A DNA stretch of 64,000 nucleotides from Bordetella petrii (lineage in GTDB: Bacteria > Pseudomonadota > Gammaproteobacteria > Burkholderiales > Burkholderiaceae_B). Shown piece after piece: positions 26,013 through 34,732 of this stretch. The notes beneath the pieces were generated by a model. The model made no database searches and was not told the DNA's origin. It saw nothing but the letters and a program-made list of their open reading frames with translations. A program made the position numbers and the translations under genes. The stretch covers positions 689,163 through 753,162 of the forward strand of contig NZ_JAFMZZ010000004.1 of NCBI RefSeq assembly GCF_017356245.1. The letters are read 5' to 3'. How positions within the stretch are numbered: position 1 is the first letter of the stretch; each line of letters opens with the position of its first letter.

Positions 26013-26996
26013 ATGGCAACACGACGTGTTCGCCGCGGTTGCGGCATGGTGCTGGCCGGTTTGCTGCTGGCCGCTGTCCAGGGCGCCTGGGCGGCCTGGC
26101 CGTCGGACAAGGTGGTGCGGCTCGTCGTGCCGTTCGCGGCCGGGGGATCCACCGACCTGATCGCGCGCAAAGTGGCCGAAAACCTGGGCAAGAAGCTGGG
26201 CGCCGATGTCATTGTCGAGAACAAGCCGGGCGCGGGCGGCACGGTCGGCACGGAATATGTGGCGCGCCAGCCGGCCGATGGCTACACCATTCTGATGGGA
26301 TCGGTCAGCACGCACGGCAGCGCGGCCTGTATCTATTCGAAGCTGCCGTACGACCCGGTCAAGGATTTCACGCCGCTGACGGTCGTGGCCACCATTCCCA
26401 ATGTGCTGGTGGTGAACCAGTCCGTGCCGGCGAAGTCGCTGCCGGAGTTCGTGGCGCTGTTGAAGAAAAACCCGACCGGCTATTCGTTTGCGTCGAACGG
26501 CCAGGGCACGTCGAACCACCTGGCCGCCGAGCTGTTCAAGTCGACCGCCGGGGTGTCGATGGTGCACGTGCCGTACCGCGGCTCGGGCCCGGCGCTGATC
26601 GACCTGGTGGGCGGCCAGGTCAGCATGATGATGGATGTGGTGATGACGTCGTACCCCTACATCAAGGACGGCAAGATCCGCGCGCTGGCGGTAACGTCGC
26701 CCACCCGCTCGCCCATGCTGCCTGACGTGCCGACGGTGGCCGAGTCCGGCTACCCCGGCTACGAGGCCATGGTGTGGTTCGGCATGCTGGCGCCGGCGGG
26801 GCTGCCCGAGGCCATCCGCAAGCCGCTGACGCAAAGCCTGGTCGACGTGCTGCACGGGCCGGCGCTCAAGCCTTACCTGGAGCAGCAGGGGGCGCAGGTG
26901 TCCGACGTGGCGGGGCCGGCTTTCGCCGCCATGATCAAGGACGAGATCGCCAAATGGTGCAAGGTGGCCGACAAGGCCGGCATCCACCTGAACTGA
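26013..26996 (+). CDS. Bug-family tripartite tricarboxylate receptor (periplasmic binding protein)
   Basis: Periplasmic binding protein of 327 residues. ATG 26013 is preferred over the upstream ATG 25947 because AGGGGAAG lies just before it and a proper signal peptide follows (RRVRRG, then a hydrophobic core ending GAWA-AWP near residue 29). Bug hallmarks are VRLVVPFAAGGSTDLIARKVAENL with the ligand-contact Gly-Gly loop, VENKPGAGGTVGTEYVARQPADGYT, SNHLAAELFKS, and MVHVPYRGSGPALIDLVGGQV. No TctA/TctB permease is adjacent, as is usual for Bug orphans in Bordetella-type genomes. hyuA starts 35 bases downstream, suggesting that the ligand feeds the hydantoinase. Confidence 0.92.
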   Translation: MATRRVRRGCGMVLAGLLLAAVQGAWAAWPSDKVVRLVVPFAAGGSTDLIARKVAENLGKKLGADVIVENKPGAGGTVGTEYVARQPADGYTILMGSVSTHGSAACIYSKLPYDPVKDFTPLTVVATIPNVLVVNQSVPAKSLPEFVALLKKNPTGYSFASNGQGTSNHLAAELFKSTAGVSMVHVPYRGSGPALIDLVGGQVSMMMDVVMTSYPYIKDGKIRALAVTSPTRSPMLPDVPTVAESGYPGYEAMVWFGMLAPAGLPEAIRKPLTQSLVDVLHGPALKPYLEQQGAQVSDVAGPAFAAMIKDEIAKWCKVADKAGIHLN

Positions 26997-27031
26997 GCGG
27001 GCGACCGCATTTAACCGGGACCGGGGCAGCT

Positions 27032-29089
27032 ATGTATCGCATAGGGATAGACGTAGGCGGGACATTCACCGACTTCACCATGGTGGATGAACAGTCTGGC
27101 GCCGTGCATTTCCACAAGGTGCCTTCCACGCCGCACGATCCGTCCGAGGCGATCCAGCAGGGCATCTCGGACATGCTGGAGACGCACGGCGTGCCCGTGC
27201 ACGAGGTATCCCACATCGGCCACGGCACCACGGTGGCCACCAACCTGATCATCGAGCGCAAGGGCGCCAGGGTCGGCCTGCTGACCACCAAAGGCTTTCG
27301 CGACGTGCTCGAGATCGGGCGGCAGACCCGGCCGCACCTGTACGACTACGGCGTGGGCAAGCCGCCGGCCGTGGTGCCGCGGCAGTTCCGCGTCGAGATC
27401 GACGAGCGGCTGGATTACACGGGCGCGGTGCTGCGCGAACTCGACGAGGCGCAGGTGCGCGACGCGGCGCGCGCCTTCGGCGCGGCGGGCATCGAGGCGG
27501 TGACGATCTGCTTTCTGCATTCTTACCGCAATGCCGCGCACGAGCGCCGCGCGGCCGAGATCGTGCGCCAGGAACTGCCCGATGTATTCATCAGCCAGTC
27601 GTCGGAGGTGCTGCCCGAATTCCGCGAATACGAGCGCCTGTCGACCACCGTGCTCAATGCCGCCGTGGGCCCGCGCATGGAACGCTACCTGCAGCGCTTC
27701 CTGCAGCGTACCCGCGACCTGGACATCGGCCACGAACCGCATACGGTGCACTCCAACGGCGGGCTGATGTCGATTGCCAGCGTCCGGCAGTATCCGGTGC
27801 GCACCTGCCTGTCGGGGCCGGCGGCCGGCGTGGTGGGCGCGGCGGCGGTCGGCCGCGCCATCGGCAGCCTGAACCTGGTGACCTTCGATGTGGGCGGCAC
27901 CAGCACCGATGTGTCGCTGGTCTGCCAGGGCCAGCCGCTGTTCACGTCGCACCGGCATGTGGCGGGGTACCCGGTGAAGACGCCCATGGTCGATATACAC
28001 GTCATCGGCGCCGGCGGCGGCAGCATTGCCTGGCTGGACGATGCCGGCGCCCTGAAGGTGGGGCCGCACAGCGCGGGCGCCGTGCCGGGGCCGGTAGGCT
28101 ATGGCCGCGGCGGCACCGAGCCCACCATTACCGATGCGCAGATCACGCTGCAGCGCCTGAACCCGGTGTCGCTGTTGAAAGGCCGCATGGACGTGCATGC
28201 CCAGGCCGCGCGCGAGGTCGTGCAGGCACGCGTGGCCCGGCCGCTGGGGCTGCCGCTGGAAGACGCCGCGCAGGGCATTCTGCGCATTGCCGCCGCCAAC
28301 ATGAGCCGGGCGATCCGCGCCGTGTCGACCGAGCGCGGCCACGACCTGTCGGAGTTCGCGCTTTACGCCTACGGCGGCGCGGGGCCGCTGCATGCCGTGG
28401 AAGTGGCCGAGGAATGCGGCATTCCGCTGGTCATCGTGCCGCAGGAGCCGGGCACCATGTGCGCGCGCGGCATCTTGCTGGGGGATATTTCTTTCGACTT
28501 CGTGCGCAGCGAGATATCGGTGGCCGACCCTGAGGGCTGGCGCCGCGTCGTGTCGATTTTTGACGAGCTACGGCAGCAGGCCGACGCCTGGCTGGACAAC
28601 GAAGGCGTCGCGCCGGCCTTGCGCCGCTGCCGCTACGCGATCGACGCGCGCTACGAAGGGCAGAACTTCGAAGTGCAGGTGCCGCTCGATGCCGCGGGCC
28701 CCCAGGACTACCCCGTCTTCGCCGCGGGCTTTCGCCGCGCGCACGAACGCGAATACGGCTACGCCGTGGACGACCGCCGCGTGCAGATCATCAATTGCCG
28801 GCTGCAGGCCGTGGGGCAGGTGGCCAAGGCGCCGCTGGCGCGGCGGCCGGCCGGCCCGTTGCCCGAAGCCGCGCGCCTGGGCGAGCGCCGCGCCTACTTC
28901 GGCGGCCGCCATGGCTGGCGTGCCTCGCCCGTGTACGACCGCGACCTGCTGCCCGCCGGCATCCGCCTGGCCGGGCCCGCGCTGATCGAGGAAATGAGTT
29001 CGACCACGGTGGTGGGCCCGGGCCACGACGTGGCCGTCGACACCTACGGCAACCTGCTCATCCGCCTGCAAGGAGACAAGCATGACTGA
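27032..29089 (+). CDS. hyuA: Hydantoinase/oxoprolinase subunit A (HyuA), complete
   Basis: Complete A subunit of 685 residues, the family length. ATG 27032 gives the canonical N-terminal ATPase motif MYRIGIDVGGTFTDFTMVDE, followed by SHIGHGTTVATNLIIERKGARVGLLTTKGFRDVLEIGRQ. Mid-protein motifs are CLSGPAAGVVGAAAVG, FDVGGTSTDVSLV, GAGGGSIAWLD and HSAGAVPGPVGYGRGG; the C-terminal part has ALYAYGGAGPLHAVEVAEECG. With subunit B it should hydrolyse a cyclic amide using ATP. The 3' end overlaps hyuB by 8 bases, so the subunits are coupled. It is a paralogue of the incomplete hyuA at the left edge. Confidence 0.95.
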   Translation: MYRIGIDVGGTFTDFTMVDEQSGAVHFHKVPSTPHDPSEAIQQGISDMLETHGVPVHEVSHIGHGTTVATNLIIERKGARVGLLTTKGFRDVLEIGRQTRPHLYDYGVGKPPAVVPRQFRVEIDERLDYTGAVLRELDEAQVRDAARAFGAAGIEAVTICFLHSYRNAAHERRAAEIVRQELPDVFISQSSEVLPEFREYERLSTTVLNAAVGPRMERYLQRFLQRTRDLDIGHEPHTVHSNGGLMSIASVRQYPVRTCLSGPAAGVVGAAAVGRAIGSLNLVTFDVGGTSTDVSLVCQGQPLFTSHRHVAGYPVKTPMVDIHVIGAGGGSIAWLDDAGALKVGPHSAGAVPGPVGYGRGGTEPTITDAQITLQRLNPVSLLKGRMDVHAQAAREVVQARVARPLGLPLEDAAQGILRIAAANMSRAIRAVSTERGHDLSEFALYAYGGAGPLHAVEVAEECGIPLVIVPQEPGTMCARGILLGDISFDFVRSEISVADPEGWRRVVSIFDELRQQADAWLDNEGVAPALRRCRYAIDARYEGQNFEVQVPLDAAGPQDYPVFAAGFRRAHEREYGYAVDDRRVQIINCRLQAVGQVAKAPLARRPAGPLPEAARLGERRAYFGGRHGWRASPVYDRDLLPAGIRLAGPALIEEMSSTTVVGPGHDVAVDTYGNLLIRLQGDKHD

Positions 29090-30806
29090 GCCCGTGGCCA
29101 GCCCCGTGCTGGCCGACCCCATCGGCATGGAAGTGTTCTGCAATCGCCTGCTGTCGATTACGGAAGACATGAACAACACCCTGGTGCGCGCGTCGTTCTC
29201 GACCAACATCAAGGAGCGCAAGGATTGCTCGGTGGCCCTGTTCGACGCGGCCGGCCGGCTGGTGGCGCAAGGCACGCAGATCCCGCTGCACCTGGGCTCG
29301 CTGGACGGCGCCATGCGGGCCATTCTGGAGCATTTTCCGGCCGGATCGATCGCCGAGGGCGATGTCTTTATCTGCAACGACCCCTACCTGGCCAACGGCA
29401 GCCACTTGCCCGACATCAACATCGTTACCCCGGTGTTCTGGGACGGCGCGCTGCGCTTTTTCGCCGCCAATATCGCCCACCATTCGGACGTGGGGGGCGC
29501 CGTGCCGGGCTCGATTGCCGGCGGCCTGCGCTCGGTGTTCGAAGAAGGCATCCGCATTCCGGTCTGCCGCATCGTGCGCGCCGGCGCGGTGGACGAAGAC
29601 CTGCTGCGCCTGATCTGCGCCAACACGCGCGATCCGGAAGAACGCATCCTGGACCTGCGGGTGCAAATGGCCACCAATGAGCGCGGCGCGGCGGCCATGC
29701 GCGGGCTGATCCGGCAGATGGGGCTGGACGAGGTGCTGCAGTCGGTGGAAGACGTCATCGCCTATACCCGCCTGCGCCTGACCCAGCGGATTGCCGAGTT
29801 GCGCGAAGGCCGCTATGCGTTTGAAAGCTATCTGGACGACGACGGCATGGGCGGCGAACCGGTGGCGATACGCGTGGCGCTGACCGTGCGCGACGGGCGC
29901 CTGGATTTCGATTTCGACGGGTCGGGCCGCCAGGCGCGCGGCGCGATGAACCTGCCGCTCAATGCCCTGCGCGCCTGCGTGTACTACGCGGTCAAGGCGC
30001 TGCTGGATCCGGACCTGGCGCCCAACGCCGGGCTGTTCGATCCGATATCGGTCAGTGCGCCGGTGGGCACCATTACCAACCCCGAACACCCCGCCGCCGT
30101 GGGGGCGCGCTCGATCACGGCGCAGAAAGTGGCCGGCGCCATTTTCGGGGCCTTCCGCGGGCTGCTGCCCGCCGAGCGCATCATGGCGTCCAGTAATGAC
30201 TGCTGCCCGGCCATCGTGTTTTCCGGGCGCTGGCCGGATCGCGCCGGGCACTTCGTGTACCTGGAAACCCTGGGCGGCGGCGCGGGCGCGCGCCACGGCG
30301 CCGACGGCATGGACGGCGTGCACGTGCACATGACCAACACGTCGAACCTGCCGGTCGAGGCGCTGGAGAACGAGTATCCCCTGCTGATGGATGAATATGC
30401 GCTGATCGCCGATTCGGGCGGCGCGGGCCGCACGCGCGGCGGGCTGGCCATTGCCAAGCAGATCCGCGCGCGCGCGGCCGGCATCGTGTTCTCGGCGCGT
30501 TCCGACAGCCACACGGTCGGCGTGGCAACCGGCGTGGCAGGCGGCGGCGACGGACGGCGCGCGCGGCTGGTGCGCAACTGGGGCACGCCCGAAGCGGAAG
30601 AACTGTTCTCGAAAACCGCCAATATCACGCTGGCGGCCGGCGAAAGCGTACGCATCGAAACGCCGGGCGGCGGCGGCTATGGCGCGCCGGCCGAGCGCCC
30701 GCGCGCGCGCGTCGAGCAGGACTTGCTGGACGGCAAGATCAGCCGCGCGCAGGCCGAGTCGGTGTATGGCCATCGGCCGCCGGCTGACGCGGCCAATCCA
30801 GCTTGA
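29082..30806 (+). CDS. hyuB: Hydantoinase/oxoprolinase subunit B (HyuB)
   Basis: B subunit of 574 residues. Opening LADPIGMEVFCNRLLSITEDMNNTLVRASFSTNIKERKDCS, then NDPYLANGSHLPDINIVTPVF, NPEHPAAVGARSITAQKVAGAIFG and the glycine-rich TPGGGGYGAPAERPRARVEQD near the end. It starts within the last 8 bases of hyuA. Its last 68 bases overlap antisense with the GntR regulator gene, which could let each transcript affect the other. Compared with the HyuB at 1594 the motifs are conserved but flanking residues differ widely, so the paralogues are old. Confidence 0.94.
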   Translation: MTEPVASPVLADPIGMEVFCNRLLSITEDMNNTLVRASFSTNIKERKDCSVALFDAAGRLVAQGTQIPLHLGSLDGAMRAILEHFPAGSIAEGDVFICNDPYLANGSHLPDINIVTPVFWDGALRFFAANIAHHSDVGGAVPGSIAGGLRSVFEEGIRIPVCRIVRAGAVDEDLLRLICANTRDPEERILDLRVQMATNERGAAAMRGLIRQMGLDEVLQSVEDVIAYTRLRLTQRIAELREGRYAFESYLDDDGMGGEPVAIRVALTVRDGRLDFDFDGSGRQARGAMNLPLNALRACVYYAVKALLDPDLAPNAGLFDPISVSAPVGTITNPEHPAAVGARSITAQKVAGAIFGAFRGLLPAERIMASSNDCCPAIVFSGRWPDRAGHFVYLETLGGGAGARHGADGMDGVHVHMTNTSNLPVEALENEYPLLMDEYALIADSGGAGRTRGGLAIAKQIRARAAGIVFSARSDSHTVGVATGVAGGGDGRRARLVRNWGTPEAEELFSKTANITLAAGESVRIETPGGGGYGAPAERPRARVEQDLLDGKISRAQAESVYGHRPPADAANPA

Positions 30807-31605
30807 GCGACATGGAGTACTTCATCTTGGTATATGGAAAGGTCGTGACAGTGGCCAGCATCAGCGCGCCGTCTTCGCCGTAATAGCGCCGCTTGATGAC
30901 CAGGCCCGCGGTTTGCGGCGGCACTTTCAACAGCTCGGCCGTCTCGCCCGTGATGGGCGTGGCCGAGAATTCCTGCCCGACTTCCGCGATGCGCCGGCTG
31001 TAGCGTTGCTCGATCAGCTGCAGCAGCGGCAGGCGCGTTTTGCCGATGTCGGCCTGCAAGGCGGAGTAGTCGGGATGGACATAGGCATCCAGGTACGCCA
31101 CCGGTTCCCGCTTGCCGCCCAGCAGCTTGATGGCGCGGATGTGTAGCCAGGGATGGCGCGGCGGGCAGCCCAGGGTTTCGGCCAGGCGCGCCGAGGCGCG
31201 GATGTCGTGCGTGGCCAGCACGCGCAGGGTGGCGTTCTTGATGTACTGGAAGAGTTCGGACAGTTCGGAAACGCGCTGCGTGTGGCGGGTGGCCGACTTG
31301 ACCGCCTCGACGCGGGTGCCCACGCCGGGGCGGCGCGACACCATGCCCGCGTCGGTAAGCATGCGGATGGCTTCGCGGATGGTGTGGCGGCTGGCGTCAT
31401 AGTGCGCGCAAAGCTCGTGCTCGGTAGGCAGCAGCGTCATGACGGGATAGCGGCCCGACCGGATGGCGCGCGCCAGGTCCTGGTAGATGGCCTTGTAGCG
31501 CGGCGCGCGCTTGTCGTCGGCGGGCGCGCCGATGTCGGCGCTGAAATGGCTGGATGCGTCCGGCGGCGGCGAGTCGGCAGAAAGGGATGGCAGGGATCGG
31601 GCCAA
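30739..31605 (-). CDS. GntR-family regulator with UTRA domain (HutC group)
   Basis: Regulator of 288 residues. The N-terminal 35 residues are a Ser/Pro/Asp-rich leader. The GntR winged helix spans about residues 36-105 (RYKAIYQDLARAIRSGRYPVMTLLPTEHELCAHYDASRHTIREAIRMLTDAGMVSRRPGVGTRV), and the UTRA effector domain about 125-265 (HPWLHIRAIKLLGGKREPVAYLDAYVHPDY, then LVIKRRYYGEDGALMLATVTTFPYTKMKYSM). It is divergent from the ABC operon across a 160-base gap containing two adjacent 12-bp palindromes over the start of transcription, so repression of the ABC operon is the likely job. The effector is probably the imported compound. Confidence 0.92.
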   Translation of the reverse strand: MARSLPSLSADSPPPDASSHFSADIGAPADDKRAPRYKAIYQDLARAIRSGRYPVMTLLPTEHELCAHYDASRHTIREAIRMLTDAGMVSRRPGVGTRVEAVKSATRHTQRVSELSELFQYIKNATLRVLATHDIRASARLAETLGCPPRHPWLHIRAIKLLGGKREPVAYLDAYVHPDYSALQADIGKTRLPLLQLIEQRYSRRIAEVGQEFSATPITGETAELLKVPPQTAGLVIKRRYYGEDGALMLATVTTFPYTKMKYSMSLKLDWPRQPAADGHTPTRPARG

Positions 31606-31640
31606 GGTCGCTCCAGGGAAGTATTAGGGGCAATAAGGGA

Positions 31641-31670
31641 TTGACAAATTTAGCATCGCGACATCATTAT
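31641..31670 (+). promoter_or_regulatory. Sigma-70-type promoter of the ABC/dehydrogenase operon
   Basis: A perfect -35 TTGACA at 31641-31646 is followed after 18 bases by CATTAT (31665-31670) as -10; TCATTA with a 17-base spacer is an alternative reading. The region is AT-rich against its surroundings. The ABC binding-protein gene starts at 31766, and the twin palindrome begins directly after the -10. Confidence 0.6.
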
Positions 31671-31696
31671 ATGTCCGGACATTCATGTCCGGATAT
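31671..31696. promoter_or_regulatory. Twin palindrome, probable GntR/UTRA operator
   Basis: ATGTCCGGACAT at 31671-31682 is a perfect 12-bp palindrome. ATGTCCGGATAT at 31685-31696 repeats it with one change, 14 bases on. They sit where transcription would start, immediately downstream of the -10, the classic place for repression. The gap belongs to the divergent GntR and ABC genes, so one or two GntR dimers binding here would control both. Binding is inferred; the repeat is seen directly. Confidence 0.65.
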
Positions 31697-31765
31697 TTCG
31701 CAGCTCAAACTTCATACAGAAGGGCCGGCACTGCGTAGTGCCACCCTTCGATCAAGGGGGGTCTC

Positions 31766-32797
31766 ATGGGCAAAGGTCTTGCAGTGTTTTCCGTGGCGGT
31801 GCTGGCGGCTGCGTGCAGCGGCGGCGCCCTGGCGCAGCAGAAGCTGGTGGTGGCGGGCTATGGCGGCTCGTTCGAAGAGATCATGCGCAAAGACATTTTT
31901 CCGCCCTTTGCGAAGCAGCATGGGGTAGAGCTGGTTTATGTCGCGGGCAATTCCACCAATACCGTGGCGCGCCTGCAGGCGCAGAAAAGCAACCAGCAGA
32001 TCGACGTGGCCATTATCGACGACGGCCCCATGTACCAGGCGATCGCGCTGGGGTTCTGCGCCCCGATCCAGAACCTGCCGGCCGACGATCTGTACAAGAC
32101 CGCGCGCTACAAAGACGACAAGGCGGTGGCCATCGGCATTGTGGCCACCGGCATCATGTACAACAAGAAGATCTTCGACGAACGGAAATGGGCGCCGCCC
32201 AAGTCCTGGAACGACCTGAAAGACCCGAAGTACAAGCAGCAGCTGGTGGTGCCGCCGCTGAACAATACCTACGGGCTGCACACCCTGGTGCAATTCGCGC
32301 GGGCGGGCGGCGGCGGCGAAAAGAACATCGACCCGGGCTTCAAGACGATGATCAAGGACATCAACCCCAATGTGCTGGTCTATGAACCATCGCCGGGCAA
32401 GATGACCGAACTCTTTTCCAGCGGGCAGGCCTCGATTGCCGTATGGGGCAGCGGCCGCGTGAAATCCTTCGCCGACACGGGCTTTCCGGTGGGTTTCGTC
32501 TATCCCGAAGAAGGCGCGTATGCGCTCTTGTCGTCGGTATGCCCGGTGAACAAGCCAAACGCCAATCCGCTGGCCCAGCAGTTCGTGCAGTATCTGATTT
32601 CGCCGCAAGTACAGTCGCGCCTGGCCAGCGAATACGGCTACGGCCCCGTCAACAAAAAGGCCGATGCCAAAGACGACCCGCGCGTGCCGCTGCCCATCGG
32701 CGACCGCGCGGCCAATTTGATCGTGATCGACTGGGACACGGTCAACCAGCACCGCGACGAATGGAACAAGCGCTGGACGCGCGAAGTGGAACGCTGA
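31766..32797 (+). CDS. ABC transporter substrate-binding protein, spermidine/putrescine (PotD) type
   Basis: Periplasmic binding protein of 343 residues, starting after a 23-residue signal peptide (ACSGGALA-QQK). The mature N-terminus KLVVAGYGGSFEEIMRKDIFPPFAKQHG and the segment WNDLKDPKYKQQLVVPP are typical of extracellular solute-binding family 6/PotD-like proteins that bind polyamines, thiamine, iron or opines. It is the first gene of an ABC operon with ATPase and two permeases, 19 bases before the ATPase gene. The downstream flavo-iron-sulfur dehydrogenase suggests an amine or opine-like ligand rather than an inorganic ion. Confidence 0.9.
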   Translation: MGKGLAVFSVAVLAAACSGGALAQQKLVVAGYGGSFEEIMRKDIFPPFAKQHGVELVYVAGNSTNTVARLQAQKSNQQIDVAIIDDGPMYQAIALGFCAPIQNLPADDLYKTARYKDDKAVAIGIVATGIMYNKKIFDERKWAPPKSWNDLKDPKYKQQLVVPPLNNTYGLHTLVQFARAGGGGEKNIDPGFKTMIKDINPNVLVYEPSPGKMTELFSSGQASIAVWGSGRVKSFADTGFPVGFVYPEEGAYALLSSVCPVNKPNANPLAQQFVQYLISPQVQSRLASEYGYGPVNKKADAKDDPRVPLPIGDRAANLIVIDWDTVNQHRDEWNKRWTREVER

Positions 32798-32816
32798 ACC
32801 GGCGCCAGGAGCAGGC

Positions 32817-33869
32817 ATGGCATATCTTGCCCTGAATGGGTTGACCAAGCGCTACGGCGACCTGGTCGCGGTCGAGGGCCTGGACCTGGCCGTCGAGCGC
32901 GGCGAGTTCATTTCGCTGCTGGGGCCGTCCGGCTGTGGCAAGACCACGACCCTGCACATGATCGCGGGGTTCGTGGAGCCCACCTCCGGGTCTATCGAAC
33001 TCGACGGCAAGGCCCTGGATAAGGTGCCGGCCAACAAGCGGGGGCTGGGCATCGTGTTCCAGAACTACGCCTTGTTTCCCCACATGACGGCGGCGGAAAA
33101 CGTGGCGTTCGGCCTGGAAATGCAGAAGATGCCCAGGCGCGAGCGCGACACCCGCGTCCACGAGGCCCTGCAACTGGTGGGATTGGCGCATCTGGCCGAT
33201 CGCCATCCCGCCCGCATGTCGGGCGGCCAGCAGCAGCGTGTGGCCCTGGCGCGCGCGCTGGTGATCCGCCCCAGCGTGCTGTTGCTGGATGAGCCTTTGT
33301 CGAACCTGGATGCCAAGCTGCGCGAGGAAATGCAGCTGGAATTGCGCAGCATCCAGCGCACGGTCGGCACCACCACCATTTTGGTCACGCACGATCAATC
33401 CGAAGCGCTGGCGTTGTCGGACCGCATCGTGGTGATGAACCAGGGGCGCGTTGAACAGGTGGCCGATCCGTTCTCGGCCTACGAAGGGCCGGCCAGCGGT
33501 TTTGTGGGCGGCTTCCTGGGCAAGGCCAACGTCTTTACGCCGCAGGCCGAGAGCGGCGCGGCGGCGGGCCGCGCGCGCATCGGCGAGGCATCCATCCCCA
33601 TGGACGGCCTGCCCGTGCCGCGGGGCACGGTTATCGTGCGGCCCGAGAAGATCCTGTTTTCCGAGCCGGCCGCCTGCGCCCTGCCCGGGCGCATGAAGGC
33701 GCGGGTATTCCAGGGTAACCACTGGCTGTGCCAGGTCGAGACGTCGGTGGGCGAGGTGCTGGTGATCCGCCAGAACGACGGCGTGCCGGTGCCCGACGAA
33801 GGCCAGCCGGTGCACCTGCGCTGGCGCGCCCGCGATATGTGCCCGGTGGACAGCGGTACGCAGCCATGA
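32817..33869 (+). CDS. ABC transporter ATP-binding protein, PotA type
   Basis: ATPase of 350 residues driving the importer on the cytoplasmic face. Walker A is GPSGCGKTTTLHM near residue 36, Q-loop QNYALFPHMTAAENVAFGLEMQ, signature MSGGQQQRVALARALV, Walker B VLLLDEPLSNLDA, and switch His in LVTHDQSEALALSD. A C-terminal TOBE-like part follows from about residue 270 (GTVIVRPEKILFSEP ... GRMKARVFQGNHWLCQVETSVG), as in PotA/FbpC. Its stop overlaps the start of the first permease by ATGA. Confidence 0.95.
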   Translation: MAYLALNGLTKRYGDLVAVEGLDLAVERGEFISLLGPSGCGKTTTLHMIAGFVEPTSGSIELDGKALDKVPANKRGLGIVFQNYALFPHMTAAENVAFGLEMQKMPRRERDTRVHEALQLVGLAHLADRHPARMSGGQQQRVALARALVIRPSVLLLDEPLSNLDAKLREEMQLELRSIQRTVGTTTILVTHDQSEALALSDRIVVMNQGRVEQVADPFSAYEGPASGFVGGFLGKANVFTPQAESGAAAGRARIGEASIPMDGLPVPRGTVIVRPEKILFSEPAACALPGRMKARVFQGNHWLCQVETSVGEVLVIRQNDGVPVPDEGQPVHLRWRARDMCPVDSGTQP

Positions 33870-34732
33870 ACGCGCGCCTGAACCCCTGGCTGCTGAGCGC
33901 GCCGGCGCTGGTGGTGTACGCCACGTTCCTGGTCGTGCCGCTGTTCCTGGTGTTTCTGATCAGCTTCTTCAATTTCGAGTTCTACGGCGGCATCGAACAG
34001 GCGTTTTCGCTGGCCAACTACCGGGACATCGTCACCGACAGTTATTACTACGAAGTCTATGCGCGCACCTTCGGCGTGGCCGCCGCGGTGACGGTGGCCT
34101 CGCTGCTGCTGGGCACGGCCGAGGCCTATGTGCTGTCGCGCATGTCCAACCGCTGGAAGGGCATCTTCCTGATGGTGGTGCTGGGCCCGCTGCTGATCTC
34201 GGTGGTGGTGCGCACGCTGGGGTGGGCGCTGCTGTTCGGTTCGACGGGGCTGATCAGCCAGGGCCTGATGGCGTTGGGCCTGGCATCGGCGCCGGTGAAC
34301 CTGATGTACAGCAACACGGGCGTGATCATTGCGCTGACCCATGTGCTGGTGCCGTTCATGGTGATATCGGTATGGGCGTCGCTGCAGCGGATCAACCCCT
34401 CGACCGAGGCGGCCGCGCTTTCGCTGGGCGCCAGCCAGTTCACGGTGCTGCGCCGGGTGATCGTGCCGCAGATCATGCCGGGCATTCTGTCCGGCTCGAT
34501 CATGGTGTTCGCCATGGCGGCCAGCGCCTTTGCCACGCCCGCCATCATCGGCGGGCGGCGCCTGAAAAACGTGGCCACCGCCGCCTACGACGAGTTCCTG
34601 AATACCTTGAACTGGCCGTTGGGCGCCGCGCTGGCGATGCTGCTGCTGGTGGCCACCGTGCTGGTGCTGGTGGCGGCCAATCGCATGATCGAGCGCCGCT
34701 ACGGCGCCATATTCAACCAGGGGCAGCGATGA
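33866..34732 (+). CDS. ABC transporter permease, PotB type
   Basis: Inner-membrane permease of 288 residues with about six helices. It begins with MNARLNPWLLSAPALVVYATFLVVPLFLVFLISFF and carries the EAA loop that contacts the ATPase: NPSTEAAALSLGASQFTVLRRVIVPQIMPGI near residue 180. The start overlaps the ATPase stop (ATGA at 33866-33869) and the end overlaps the second permease (ATGA at 34729-34732), so ATPase and both permeases are translationally coupled. Confidence 0.93.
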   Translation: MNARLNPWLLSAPALVVYATFLVVPLFLVFLISFFNFEFYGGIEQAFSLANYRDIVTDSYYYEVYARTFGVAAAVTVASLLLGTAEAYVLSRMSNRWKGIFLMVVLGPLLISVVVRTLGWALLFGSTGLISQGLMALGLASAPVNLMYSNTGVIIALTHVLVPFMVISVWASLQRINPSTEAAALSLGASQFTVLRRVIVPQIMPGILSGSIMVFAMAASAFATPAIIGGRRLKNVATAAYDEFLNTLNWPLGAALAMLLLVATVLVLVAANRMIERRYGAIFNQGQR

